In this document: positions 1 to 6,224 of the stretch, piece after piece | Layout: every line of letters starts with the position of its first letter | Numbering within the stretch: the stretch's first letter is position 1 | Assembly: GCA_905479845.1 (NCBI GenBank) | Contig: CAJQOB010000280.1 | Location: forward strand, 1-6,224 | Source: an uncultured Flavobacteriales bacterium | GTDB taxonomy: Bacteria > Bacteroidota > Bacteroidia > Flavobacteriales_D > Crocinitomicaceae | Length of the DNA stretch: 6,224 bases | Reading direction: 5' to 3' | Notes under the pieces: model-generated | Told to the model about the DNA's origin: nothing | Databases searched by the model: none | The model's input: only the letters and a program-made list of their open reading frames with translations | Translations under genes and position numbers: made by a program

Positions 1-1742
1 ACCTTGCACAGGTCAAAACGATTGTTGAAGCGGGAGCTGATGTAAACGAGGTTGACAGACACTATCAATCAGCTTTGAAAATTGCCATCGGAAAAGGGAA
101 CATCAATATTGTCAAATACTTAATTGAATCAGGAGCAGAAGATCGGAGCGGTATGTACGAAGCTGTTAAAACAGATAATGTAGCGCTTACAAAATATTTG
201 ATCAGTCAAAATTTCTCTATCGGTCAAGCAATTGTATACGCCACCGAGAACAATAACCTTGAAATGGTGAAGCTGCTTGCCGCAAACGGAGCAGATGTAG
301 ATTTCTCGCAAAAGAGGCGAAAAGGATTATTTCGAAAGTACTACGTATCTCCCATCGACGAGGCGGTGTCGCACAACAATCTCGCAATGGTCAATGTCTT
401 AATTGATCATGGATTTCCTCGCAATCGCGCAATAAATAGTGCATTGGACTACGGAAAAAATGACATTATTTTAAGTTTGAGTAAAGACCTTGAAGATAAA
501 TCTTGGCTCCTGCTTGAAGCGTTCAAACGATCAAATGACCCAATTGTAAAGCAACTCATAACGCAAGGCGTTCCAACAAACTCGGAAGACTCAGATGGAA
601 ATTCCATGTTGCTAATTGCTGCGTCAAAAGGCGATTTGAGCAAGGTTCAAAAGTGTGTGGAAGAATACAAACTATATCTCCTCAAGAAAAACAATGACGG
701 TGAGAATGCGTTAATGAAGGCTGCAAGCAATGGATCGCAACAGGTTTGCGCCTACTTATTAGAAAAAGGAATTACCGTTGATGCCCAAAACAACAAAGGT
801 GAAACCGCACTATTTTATGCTTTGGGTGATGATTCGCGATCAACCTTCGATTTCCTTGTCAGAAAAGGGGCGAACATCAATCACAAAAGCACGGATGGAA
901 ATACACTTTTGATTAAAGCTGCAATTGGTGATCGTGAAAGTGCAATGGTGTATTTGCTCTCTCTTGGAGCTGATATTAAACATAAAAACAAACTGAATAA
1001 AACAGCATTTTACTACGTAATTTCTAACTCACACGGATTTTCTTCTAGTGGACATGAAATTCAAAACACCTTTCTTCAAGCTGGTGCTGATATCAACACT
1101 AAAGGAAGTTCTGGTGAGTCCTTACTTTTCAAAGAAGTGGAAAAAGGAAACTTCGACAGGGTAACAGAACTCGTATCTCAAGGTGCTGATCCAAACACCC
1201 AAGATCGAAAAGGAGAACGGCCGTCGTGCAGCGAAGTTGAAATCATTAAATTCTTAATCGATAAAGGAGCAGAGATCGATGCAACTGACGATTGGGACAA
1301 TACCTTCATGTGTGAAGCAATCAAACAAAACGACCTAGAATTAGCCTATTTCCTCGTTGAGAAAGGGATTGATGTAAACAAGAGATGTTATTTCGATGAA
1401 CAAGCCATCATCAAAGCGGTGAAAGCGCAAAACCTGACTATCGTGCAGTTCCTTGCGGAAAACGGCGCTGATGTAAATTCCATTGGTTACTTCAAGAAAA
1501 ACGTAATGGATTATGCTCAAAAAGAAGGTAACCAAGAAATCATTTCTTACTTGAGAAGTCGAGGAGCAATGACCAAAGATGAGCGAAACGAGCAGTACAA
1601 GGTGGCCATGAAATTAGAAAGTGATATCAAAGCTGCACTAATTGCCGAAGACCTTCAATCTATCATTTCTTTGATGTCTCAGCATGACGTAATTATCCTA
1701 CAAGAAAAATGTAGTACAAAATATCGCGTACGTTGCTGCTAA
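1..1742 (+). CDS. Ankyrin-repeat protein, 5'-partial and frameshifted near its 3' end
   Basis: The reading frame is open from the window edge (first full codon at 3) and already encodes an ankyrin unit there (EAGADVNEVD), so the true start lies upstream; the TTG at 75 is internal. Repeated units of the type A-x-x-G/N-[DN]-x-x-x-V-x-x-L-[IL]-x-x-G-A-[DE]-[IV]-[DN] recur about every 30-35 residues along all 580 visible residues, roughly 16-17 units. This is a helical protein-binding scaffold; no enzymatic domain or transmembrane segment is seen. One unit carries a basic insertion (KRRKGLFRK, nt 312-338), and another near nt 1200-1260 is a short form with a reduced first helix. The last residues before the stop at 1740-1742 (KCSTKYRVRCC) do not fit the repeat, while the +1 frame does, so the gene is probably disrupted at about 1705-1709. 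Partner and localisation are unknown because the N-terminus is missing. Confidence 0.9.
   Translation, partial: LAQVKTIVEAGADVNEVDRHYQSALKIAIGKGNINIVKYLIESGAEDRSGMYEAVKTDNVALTKYLISQNFSIGQAIVYATENNNLEMVKLLAANGADVDFSQKRRKGLFRKYYVSPIDEAVSHNNLAMVNVLIDHGFPRNRAINSALDYGKNDIILSLSKDLEDKSWLLLEAFKRSNDPIVKQLITQGVPTNSEDSDGNSMLLIAASKGDLSKVQKCVEEYKLYLLKKNNDGENALMKAASNGSQQVCAYLLEKGITVDAQNNKGETALFYALGDDSRSTFDFLVRKGANINHKSTDGNTLLIKAAIGDRESAMVYLLSLGADIKHKNKLNKTAFYYVISNSHGFSSSGHEIQNTFLQAGADINTKGSSGESLLFKEVEKGNFDRVTELVSQGADPNTQDRKGERPSCSEVEIIKFLIDKGAEIDATDDWDNTFMCEAIKQNDLELAYFLVEKGIDVNKRCYFDEQAIIKAVKAQNLTIVQFLAENGADVNSIGYFKKNVMDYAQKEGNQEIISYLRSRGAMTKDERNEQYKVAMKLESDIKAALIAEDLQSIISLMSQHDVIILQEKCSTKYRVRCC
1705..1709 (+). 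other. Probable single-base frameshift site (A5 run) in the ankyrin gene
   Basis: Upstream codons read ...CTA CAA GAA AAA TGT and hit a stop at 1740. If one A of the five is dropped, the reading becomes CAA GAA AAT GTA GTA CAA and continues as an ankyrin unit (IAYVAAKKGNIQMMNKLL) to the stop at 1993-1995. The +1 frame is closed by TAA at 1690-1692, so the switch must lie between 1693 and 1742; the A run is the simplest place. Candidates are a real mutation, a homopolymer sequencing error or, less likely, recoding. Confidence 0.75.
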
Positions 1743-1758
1743 AAAGGGGAATATTCAA

Positions 1759-1995
1759 ATGATGAATAAACTCTTATCAGATGATGTCGACTTCGATATC
1801 AACTCATCTGTGAACGCTACTGGTCAAACTGCGCTGTTTATTGCATCAATATACTCCCAAAATGATCTCGCTTTGGATTTGCTTGCGAAAGGTGCAAACA
1901 TCAATCAGCTAGATAAAAACGGTAAAACCGCCTCAGATTTCGCAACAAAAAAAAGCACCAAAAAACTATTCAAAAAGTGGAAGAAAAACAATTAG
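1759..1995 (+). CDS. C-terminal ankyrin fragment, out-of-frame continuation of the upstream gene
   Basis: This 78-residue open frame holds one good ankyrin unit (ATGQTALFIASIYSQNDLAL, then DLLAKGANINQLDKNGKTA) and a very basic tail (TKKLFKKWKKNN), which is a plausible natural end for the long ankyrin protein. Ankyrin-like coding in the same frame begins upstream of the ATG, at about nt 1708 (NVVQNIAYVAAKKGN), so the ATG at 1759 is probably an internal methionine and not a true start. A purine stretch (AAGGGGA, 1744-1750) lies about 8 bases before it and could in principle support re-initiation, but the other genes here show no Shine-Dalgarno sequences. The fragment is best read as the separated 3' end of a 663-residue (visible) protein. 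If the frameshift is a sequencing error, this is not a separate gene. Confidence 0.7.
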   Translation: MMNKLLSDDVDFDINSSVNATGQTALFIASIYSQNDLALDLLAKGANINQLDKNGKTASDFATKKSTKKLFKKWKKNN

Positions 1996-2107
1996 GAATT
2001 CAATCCGAGCAACTAATATAGAACCCTCCACGTCTGAACTTGTGAGATATATTTAGTAATATTAAATCATTGTATCGAAATTGTTTCGAAATTGTTAACT
2101 ACACTCT
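1996..2107 (+). promoter_or_regulatory. Likely upstream regulatory region of the secreted-protein gene run
   Basis: This is the only substantial non-coding gap (112 bases) and it precedes a run of four nearly abutting genes, so a promoter for them is expected here by position. It is very AT-rich from about 2045 onward and contains a tandem 11-bp repeat. No convincing pair matching the Bacteroidota -33 TTTG and -7 TAnnTTTG elements was found. The nearest -7-like match is TATATTTA at 2048-2055, without a partner at the right distance. No Shine-Dalgarno sequence precedes the ATG at 2108. No strong terminator hairpin for the ankyrin gene is visible. Confidence 0.4.
2075..2096 (+). repeat. Perfect tandem 11-bp direct repeat upstream of the secreted-protein genes
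   Basis: TCGAAATTGTT occurs at 2075-2085 and again immediately at 2086-2096 with no mismatch. The junction creates the palindrome TTTCGAAA (2084-2091). The period is close to one helical turn, so two proteins could bind side by side on one face. The repeat ends 11 bases before the ATG at 2108, so it could lie in the 5' leader, overlap the promoter, or be a chance slippage duplication. Confidence 0.8.
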
Positions 2108-3244
2108 ATGACTAAACTTCTACTAACCGTTACATTATTTCTAACTCCCTTTGTCTACGGACAGTACTGCTTAACAGGCGGACCTTCTTCACCAGACGAC
2201 TCCAATATTGAATCTGTTACCTTATTTGGTGATGGCGGAGGTATTACCTACACTGGATGCCCTGGGATAACCGGAGTTGAACAATACACCTCTCAATCCG
2301 TGATTTTAGGAGCAGGGAGTAACTATAATATTTCCATTCAATTTGGAACCTGCGGAGGAAACTTTGGAGGAGCTGGAGAAGCTTGGATTGACTACAATCA
2401 AAATGGTATTTTCGAAAGCTCTGAATCAATTGGAGTTTGGGCTGGAACGCCTCCAACAGCGTTAAGTGTATTCAACTTCACTGTACCGAGTACAGCAATG
2501 ATGGGCCCAACCAAAATGCGCGTCAACCAACAAGAAAATGGAAATGTTCCTCTAGACCCGTGTGCGGGCTACACGTGGGGATCTTCAACGGATTTTATTA
2601 TTGATATTCAAGGAGGGATCGATTGTACTGGCTACACTGGCGACGATTTCGCGGATGCTAGACCAGTGTCAACTTATCCCTTCAGTGAAAACTATTCTAA
2701 CGCCGTTTGCTATACAAGTCAGAATACCGTGTACAATTCACCAGACGTTTATTACTTACTAACGGCATTTTCTAGCTTATCTAGTTTAGAAATTTCTACG
2801 TGTGGTTCAGCATTTGATACCTTCCTAACAGTAACGGATTCTGAGGGAAATCCTATTGCGATTAATGATGATTCACCCAACTGTGGTCCTCAATCTGAAA
2901 TAACAATAGAAACGGCGGGACATGATTCACTTTATGTAATCGTTGAAGGATGGAACAGCCAACTTGGTGATTATACCCTCAATATAGGTCAAGGAGAATT
3001 ATCTGTTCAATCAATCGATGAATTGAAATTTAGCCTCTTCCCTAACCCAGCGACTTCAAGTGTATTCTTCGAAGGTGCTCAGGGTGGAATGGTTACTCTT
3101 ATTGATTCTCGAGGAGAAATCGTGAAAACAATAGATGTTTCAAACAAACAAGAAATTGACCTTTCTGATCTCGCATCAGGAATGTATGTATTCAAAATTC
3201 AAACTGAATCATCGGTGTCAGTGAAAAAATTATTGATCAAATGA
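2108..3244 (+). CDS. Secreted GEVED-domain and PPC-like protein with T9SS type A sorting domain
   Basis: The 378-residue product begins with a Sec signal peptide (MTKLLLTVTLFLTPFVYG, likely cut before Q19), which supports this ATG. Residues about 20-168 form a GEVED domain: an N-terminal YC, ITYTGCPG, and a WIDYNQNGIFESSES stretch (93-107) whose D-x-N-x-N-G spacing resembles a calcium-binding loop. Residues about 173-293 resemble a bacterial pre-peptidase C-terminal (PPC) domain: DVYYLL, STCGSAFDTFL, INDDSPNCG, YVIVEGW and GDYTLNI. Residues about 306-378 are a type A sorting domain (LFPNP, LASGMYVFKI, KKLLIK), which directs T9SS export and then surface attachment or release. Eight cysteines in the mature part suggest disulfides. 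No protease or other catalytic domain is present, so a binding role is inferred. The stop overlaps the next start by 4 bases (ATGA). Confidence 0.93.
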   Translation: MTKLLLTVTLFLTPFVYGQYCLTGGPSSPDDSNIESVTLFGDGGGITYTGCPGITGVEQYTSQSVILGAGSNYNISIQFGTCGGNFGGAGEAWIDYNQNGIFESSESIGVWAGTPPTALSVFNFTVPSTAMMGPTKMRVNQQENGNVPLDPCAGYTWGSSTDFIIDIQGGIDCTGYTGDDFADARPVSTYPFSENYSNAVCYTSQNTVYNSPDVYYLLTAFSSLSSLEISTCGSAFDTFLTVTDSEGNPIAINDDSPNCGPQSEITIETAGHDSLYVIVEGWNSQLGDYTLNIGQGELSVQSIDELKFSLFPNPATSSVFFEGAQGGMVTLIDSRGEIVKTIDVSNKQEIDLSDLASGMYVFKIQTESSVSVKKLLIK

Positions 3245-4449
3245 GACTAACAGCACTCGTACTTTTCTTCTTTATCAATTTGAATTGCTTCGCAGGAGGT
3301 TGGATTCAAAAAGCGGATTTTGGAGGAATCGCACGCCATAGAACGACATTGCTCACCATTGGAAATAAAATCTACACGGGGCTTGGCCATTACAACGGTG
3401 CTGGTCCTAATATTTTATTCGATGATTGGTGGGAATACGACCCAGCTACGAATTCTTGGTCGCAAAAAGCGGATTACCTTGGTGGAGTTTGTTACCACGC
3501 TACAGGATTCACTATGAATGGTGTAGGCTATGTGGGAACAGGTAGAACAAGTGCTTCAGGAAGTACCTTGGTTCAAAACTTCTATAAATACAACTCCGTA
3601 AGCAATTCTTGGGTAGAAATCAATAGTTTCCCTGGTGTTGGACGACGTGGAGCTGTATCCTTTGTTATCGGTGAATACGCTTACACCGGAAGTGGAGAAT
3701 CTACATTTGGCACCTTAGGATCATTCTATCGTTTCGATCCATCCAATGAAACTTGGTCGCCAGTTGCGACATTGCCAATACCTCGAACATCTGCTGTCGG
3801 ATTTTCAATTGACAACTATGGTTATGTGGGCACAGGAGATCTTGATCCAGGATCAACCAACGATTTTTGGCAATACGATCCTTCCCTAGATACTTGGACA
3901 CAAAAATCTTCGGTAAGCGCAGTTACAAGAAAAGAAGCAATGGGATTCTCTTTGAACGGAAGAGGCTATCTCGGAACAGGAGGAAATGGTACAACTGGAA
4001 GTTTTGGTGACATGTGGGAATATACACCTGCAACGAATTCATGGGTTCAGATTGAAGATTTCTCTGGAACCGCCCGTCGTTATTTCACAGCAACTACATT
4101 AAATGGGTTCGCATACGCTTGCCTTGGAACAAATGGAACAAACTTTAAAGACTTGTGGTTGTTCGACCAATCTCTATCTTTAATTGAGCGAACACTAGAT
4201 AAAGTGGACATTATTGCATACCCCAATCCTTCAACAAGTTATGTTGATTTTCAGGTAGATTGGCCACAAGAAATTGATCAAGATAAAATTCGACTCGAAA
4301 TAGTGAACCTCGTAGGTCAGGTAGTATTCACTTCGAAATGGTCTGAACTGAACACCGTTCAAACTGAATCATGGAATGCTGGACAGTACATGTACAATGT
4401 CATCTACGAAGACAAAATAGTTAAGTCGGAAAAACTCATTATACAATAA
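3241..4449 (+). CDS. Secreted kelch-like six-bladed beta-propeller with T9SS type A sorting domain
   Basis: The 402-residue product has a Sec signal peptide (MRLTALVLFFFINLNCFA, probable cut before G19). Residues about 21-310 contain six kelch-like units, each reading roughly G-x-x-R-x-x-A-x-x-F-x-[IL]-x-x-x-x-Y-x-G-T-G...[DF]-x-W-x-Y-[DT]-P-x-x-x-x-W-x-Q. Examples are DWWEYDPATNSW (62-73), DFWQYDPSLDTW (208-219) and DMWEYTPATNSW (257-268). The sixth unit lacks its outer W-strand, and the N-terminal GGWIQKADF (19-27) supplies it, the usual ring closure of a propeller. The classical kelch Gly-Gly pair is mostly G-T-G or G-L-G here. Residues about 322-402 are the sorting domain (AYPNPSTSYVDF, WNAGQYMYNV, SEKLIIQ). 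Galactose-oxidase-type catalytic residues are not evident; binding is inferred. The start overlaps the previous stop, so translation is probably coupled. Confidence 0.93.
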   Translation: MRLTALVLFFFINLNCFAGGWIQKADFGGIARHRTTLLTIGNKIYTGLGHYNGAGPNILFDDWWEYDPATNSWSQKADYLGGVCYHATGFTMNGVGYVGTGRTSASGSTLVQNFYKYNSVSNSWVEINSFPGVGRRGAVSFVIGEYAYTGSGESTFGTLGSFYRFDPSNETWSPVATLPIPRTSAVGFSIDNYGYVGTGDLDPGSTNDFWQYDPSLDTWTQKSSVSAVTRKEAMGFSLNGRGYLGTGGNGTTGSFGDMWEYTPATNSWVQIEDFSGTARRYFTATTLNGFAYACLGTNGTNFKDLWLFDQSLSLIERTLDKVDIIAYPNPSTSYVDFQVDWPQEIDQDKIRLEIVNLVGQVVFTSKWSELNTVQTESWNAGQYMYNVIYEDKIVKSEKLIIQ

Positions 4450-4451
4450 GT

Positions 4452-5630
4452 ATGAAAAAAACAGTTATTCATTCAGCCATTATTCTACTCTGCGCACTTG
4501 TTTCGCAAGATGCTGCAGCATCGGTTTCCGGTTGGACGCAAAAGGCAAACTTTGGAGCCGAAGGCCGCCACAGAGGAATTGGGATGTCAATTGGAAACAA
4601 AGGATACATGGGCTTAGGTCACTATAATGGTGCTGGGCCAAACATTGTAAAGAAAGACTGGTGGGAATATGATCCAGGAACGAACTCTTGGACACAACGC
4701 GCTGATTACATTGGAAACAACGGTAATGGAAATTACGCACCAATGGCATTCGGAATGGACCAATACGGTTACATTGGTGGTGGACAAGTAGGTTCAGACA
4801 ATAACTTGTACCGTTACGATCCTGCGCTAAATCAATGGACTTTGATGGGACCAATGCCAATGCAGTACGTCAATCGTGAAGGGTTTGTAATCAACAACAA
4901 GGGTTATGCAGCTTCTACCTCCACACTTTTTGAGTACGACCCAGCAACAAATTCATGGAATCAAAAAAACACCCTGCCATTTAGCTTATGGTCGTGGAAC
5001 TCAACGTTTGTAATTGATGGTAAGGGTTATGTGAAATCAGGTGCAGCACTATGGGAATACAAACCATTAAATGATCAATGGGTGAGCCGCGCTCCATTTC
5101 CTGGACTAGCTTCAGGAGGGGGTGCAAGTTTCTCTCAGAACAACAAAGGTTACTTCGTGTGTGGTTACGATGGTTCGCTATCCATGGTTCAGCGAGAGTT
5201 TTGGGAATTTGATCCTGCTCTCAATCAATGGACGCAATTCCCTGATTTCCCAGGTTCGAAAAGACGGTTTTGTTCAGCTTTCTCCATTAACGGTCGCTCT
5301 TACTTTGGAATAGGAACAAGTGGCACTAATTACAACGATTTATGGGAATTCAATGCATCTCAAGTATTCGCAGGCCTTGATTCACATGAAAATGAAATCC
5401 AATTTTCTTATGGTCCAAATCCTTCTGTGGATGTCGTGAAATTCTCTTCAAACGAACTGAACGATTACAGCATTCGAATTTTATCCATGTCTGGGGAAAT
5501 AATCACAACTCTCGAATCTAAAAACGCACAATGTGAGTTGCATCGAAATGGACTTCCTTCGGGAACATATCTCTTCGAAGTAATCCATGAAAATAAATCA
5601 CTACTTACTAAACGCTTTATCTTTAACTAA
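4452..5630 (+). CDS. Secreted kelch-like beta-propeller, paralogue of the preceding gene, with T9SS sorting domain
   Basis: The 392-residue product has a signal peptide ending in an A-A-A motif (probable cut A23/S24). Kelch-like units follow with W-strands at DWWEYDPGTNSW (69-80), LYRYDPALNQW (119-129), LFEYDPATNSW (159-169), LWEYKPLNDQW (200-210) and FWEFDPALNQW (250-260). A last unit ends at LWEFN (297-301), and GWTQKANF (27-34) closes the ring, giving six blades. Blades 3 and 4 are short, about 40 residues against about 50 for the others. The C-terminus (about 316-392) is a type A sorting domain in a variant form, SYGPNPSVDVVKF instead of YPNP, followed by LPSGTYLFEV and KRFIFN. The first blade is strikingly similar to that of the upstream paralogue, including an identical GLGHYNGAGPNI loop. 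The gene starts 2 bases after the previous stop. It is inferred to be a surface or released binding protein with unknown ligand. Confidence 0.93.
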   Translation: MKKTVIHSAIILLCALVSQDAAASVSGWTQKANFGAEGRHRGIGMSIGNKGYMGLGHYNGAGPNIVKKDWWEYDPGTNSWTQRADYIGNNGNGNYAPMAFGMDQYGYIGGGQVGSDNNLYRYDPALNQWTLMGPMPMQYVNREGFVINNKGYAASTSTLFEYDPATNSWNQKNTLPFSLWSWNSTFVIDGKGYVKSGAALWEYKPLNDQWVSRAPFPGLASGGGASFSQNNKGYFVCGYDGSLSMVQREFWEFDPALNQWTQFPDFPGSKRRFCSAFSINGRSYFGIGTSGTNYNDLWEFNASQVFAGLDSHENEIQFSYGPNPSVDVVKFSSNELNDYSIRILSMSGEIITTLESKNAQCELHRNGLPSGTYLFEVIHENKSLLTKRFIFN

Positions 5631-6224
5631 TGAACTATCTACTAACCTTATCAATTGTAGTTCTGAGCTTCTTTTCTTTTGGACAGACTGAGAATTATTG
5701 GACAAAAAAGGCAGATTTCACAGGCCTTAAACGTGAACGTGCTGTTGCATTTTCTATTGGTGACTTCGGTTATCTCGGAACTGGTGTCGATACGGCAGAA
5801 ACAGTACTCAATGATTTTTGGAAATACGATCCAACTACGGATGTTTGGTCGCAAGTGGCAGATATCCCAGGGATACGTAGAAACGCTGTTGCTTTTACGA
5901 TTGGAGATTTTGGGTACGTTGGAACTGGAATAGATTCAGTTACAGCTACCGCCCCAGGATCGTCCACGTTAGCGGATTTTTGGCAATTCGACCCTACTGT
6001 AAATTCATGGACGCAAAAGGCAGATTATCCAGGGAATTTCGGAAATGGAGTTTACTTTGCCACAGGTTTTGCAATAGATTCTAAAGGCTATATATGCGGA
6101 GGTAAACGAGGTCCAAACAATTACACAAGTGAGCTTTGGGAGTATAAATCAAGTACGGATACTTGGACATTACTACCAAATTTCCCAGGCGGCGTTCGCT
6201 ACCAACTGTCAAGTTTTCTTGGCA
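5630..6224 (+). CDS. Third secreted kelch-like beta-propeller paralogue, 3'-partial
   Basis: The ATG at 5630-5632 overlaps the previous TAA by one base (TAATG), and the frame stays open to the window edge, giving 198 visible residues. A signal peptide is clear (MNYLLTLSIVVLSFFSFG, probable cut before Q19). The mature part begins with the same closing strand as the paralogues (YWTKKADF, 23-30). It then shows three full kelch-like units with W-strands NDFWKYDPTTDVW (61-73), ADFWQFDPTVNSW (115-127) and SELWEYKSSTDTW (167-179), and the start of a fourth at PGGVRYQLSSF. Between strands the turn is G-T-G (YLGTG, YVGTG) or C-G-G. It lacks the GLGHYNGAGPNI loop of its two neighbours. By analogy it should have about six blades and a T9SS sorting domain, but both lie outside the window. 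The overlap points to the same transcript. Confidence 0.9.
   Translation, partial: MNYLLTLSIVVLSFFSFGQTENYWTKKADFTGLKRERAVAFSIGDFGYLGTGVDTAETVLNDFWKYDPTTDVWSQVADIPGIRRNAVAFTIGDFGYVGTGIDSVTATAPGSSTLADFWQFDPTVNSWTQKADYPGNFGNGVYFATGFAIDSKGYICGGKRGPNNYTSELWEYKSSTDTWTLLPNFPGGVRYQLSSFLG

Noticed and set aside
75..77. TTG as the start codon of the ankyrin gene
   Set aside because: The same frame is open to the window edge and encodes a good ankyrin unit before this codon, so the start must lie upstream of the window.
1701..1716. Programmed ribosomal frameshift or transcriptional slippage to make the full ankyrin protein
   Set aside because: The run is only five A residues, the required shift is +1 and not -1, and no stimulatory hairpin or rare-codon/stop arrangement is seen at the site. 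A mutation or sequencing error is simpler.
2048..2055. TATATTTA as a -7 promoter element
   Set aside because: It deviates from TAnnTTTG at the final G, and no TTTG or TTG element is found about 19-21 bases upstream, so it was not listed as a promoter.
2075..2096. CRISPR array or insertion-sequence end
   Set aside because: There are only two 11-bp copies with no spacers, and no transposase or flanking target duplication is nearby.
2159..2170. Lipoprotein signal at Cys21 of the GEVED protein
   Set aside because: The residues before the cysteine (V-Y-G-Q-Y) do not form a lipobox, and a standard cleavage after G18 fits well, as does the T9SS sorting domain at the other end.
3241..4449. Galactose oxidase enzyme
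   Set aside because: The similarity is limited to the kelch fold. The copper-ligand and Tyr-Cys active-site pattern is not evident, and the protein has only the propeller and a sorting domain.
4480..4860. 126-codon open frame on the minus strand
   Set aside because: It lies wholly inside a clear kelch gene on the + strand, shows no recognisable domain, and is best explained as a shadow of that gene. The other short antisense and out-of-frame ORFs were dropped for the same reason.

Overview
The window looks like chromosomal DNA from a member of the Bacteroidota, probably a flavobacterium-like lineage. The evidence is four consecutive Sec-exported proteins, three of which end inside the window with a type IX secretion system (T9SS) type A sorting domain (a PNP motif, then a G-x-Y-x-F/Y turn and a basic tail). 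A GEVED domain is present, starts lack Shine-Dalgarno sequences, and coding DNA is moderately AT-rich. All real genes are on the + strand. The genus cannot be read from the sequence.

Region 1 (1-1995) is the 3' part of a long ankyrin-repeat gene whose start lies before the window. The repeat pattern is continuous in one frame to about 1706, then continues in the +1 frame to a stop at 1995. The gene is therefore split by what looks like one extra A in an A5 run (1705-1709), giving a main piece ending at 1742 and a short open remnant (1759-1995). Removing one A gives 663 uninterrupted visible residues.

Region 2 (1996-2107) is the only real intergenic gap, 112 bases. It carries a perfect head-to-tail 11-bp repeat (2075-2096) ending 11 bases before the next start codon. 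No clear promoter or terminator could be recognised.

Region 3 (2108-6224 and beyond) is a tightly packed run of four genes. A secreted GEVED plus PPC-like protein (2108-3244) is followed by three paralogous secreted kelch-like beta-propeller proteins (3241-4449, 4452-5630, and 5630 to beyond the window edge). The junctions are a 4-base overlap, a 2-base gap and a 1-base overlap, which strongly suggests one transcript with translational coupling. Each complete kelch protein appears to be a six-bladed propeller whose N-terminal W-x-Q-K-A strand closes the ring, followed by a sorting domain. The inferred picture is a set of co-expressed proteins sent across the outer membrane and attached to the cell surface or released. 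No catalytic residues are evident, so binding or adhesion is more plausible than catalysis. The ligand is unknown.
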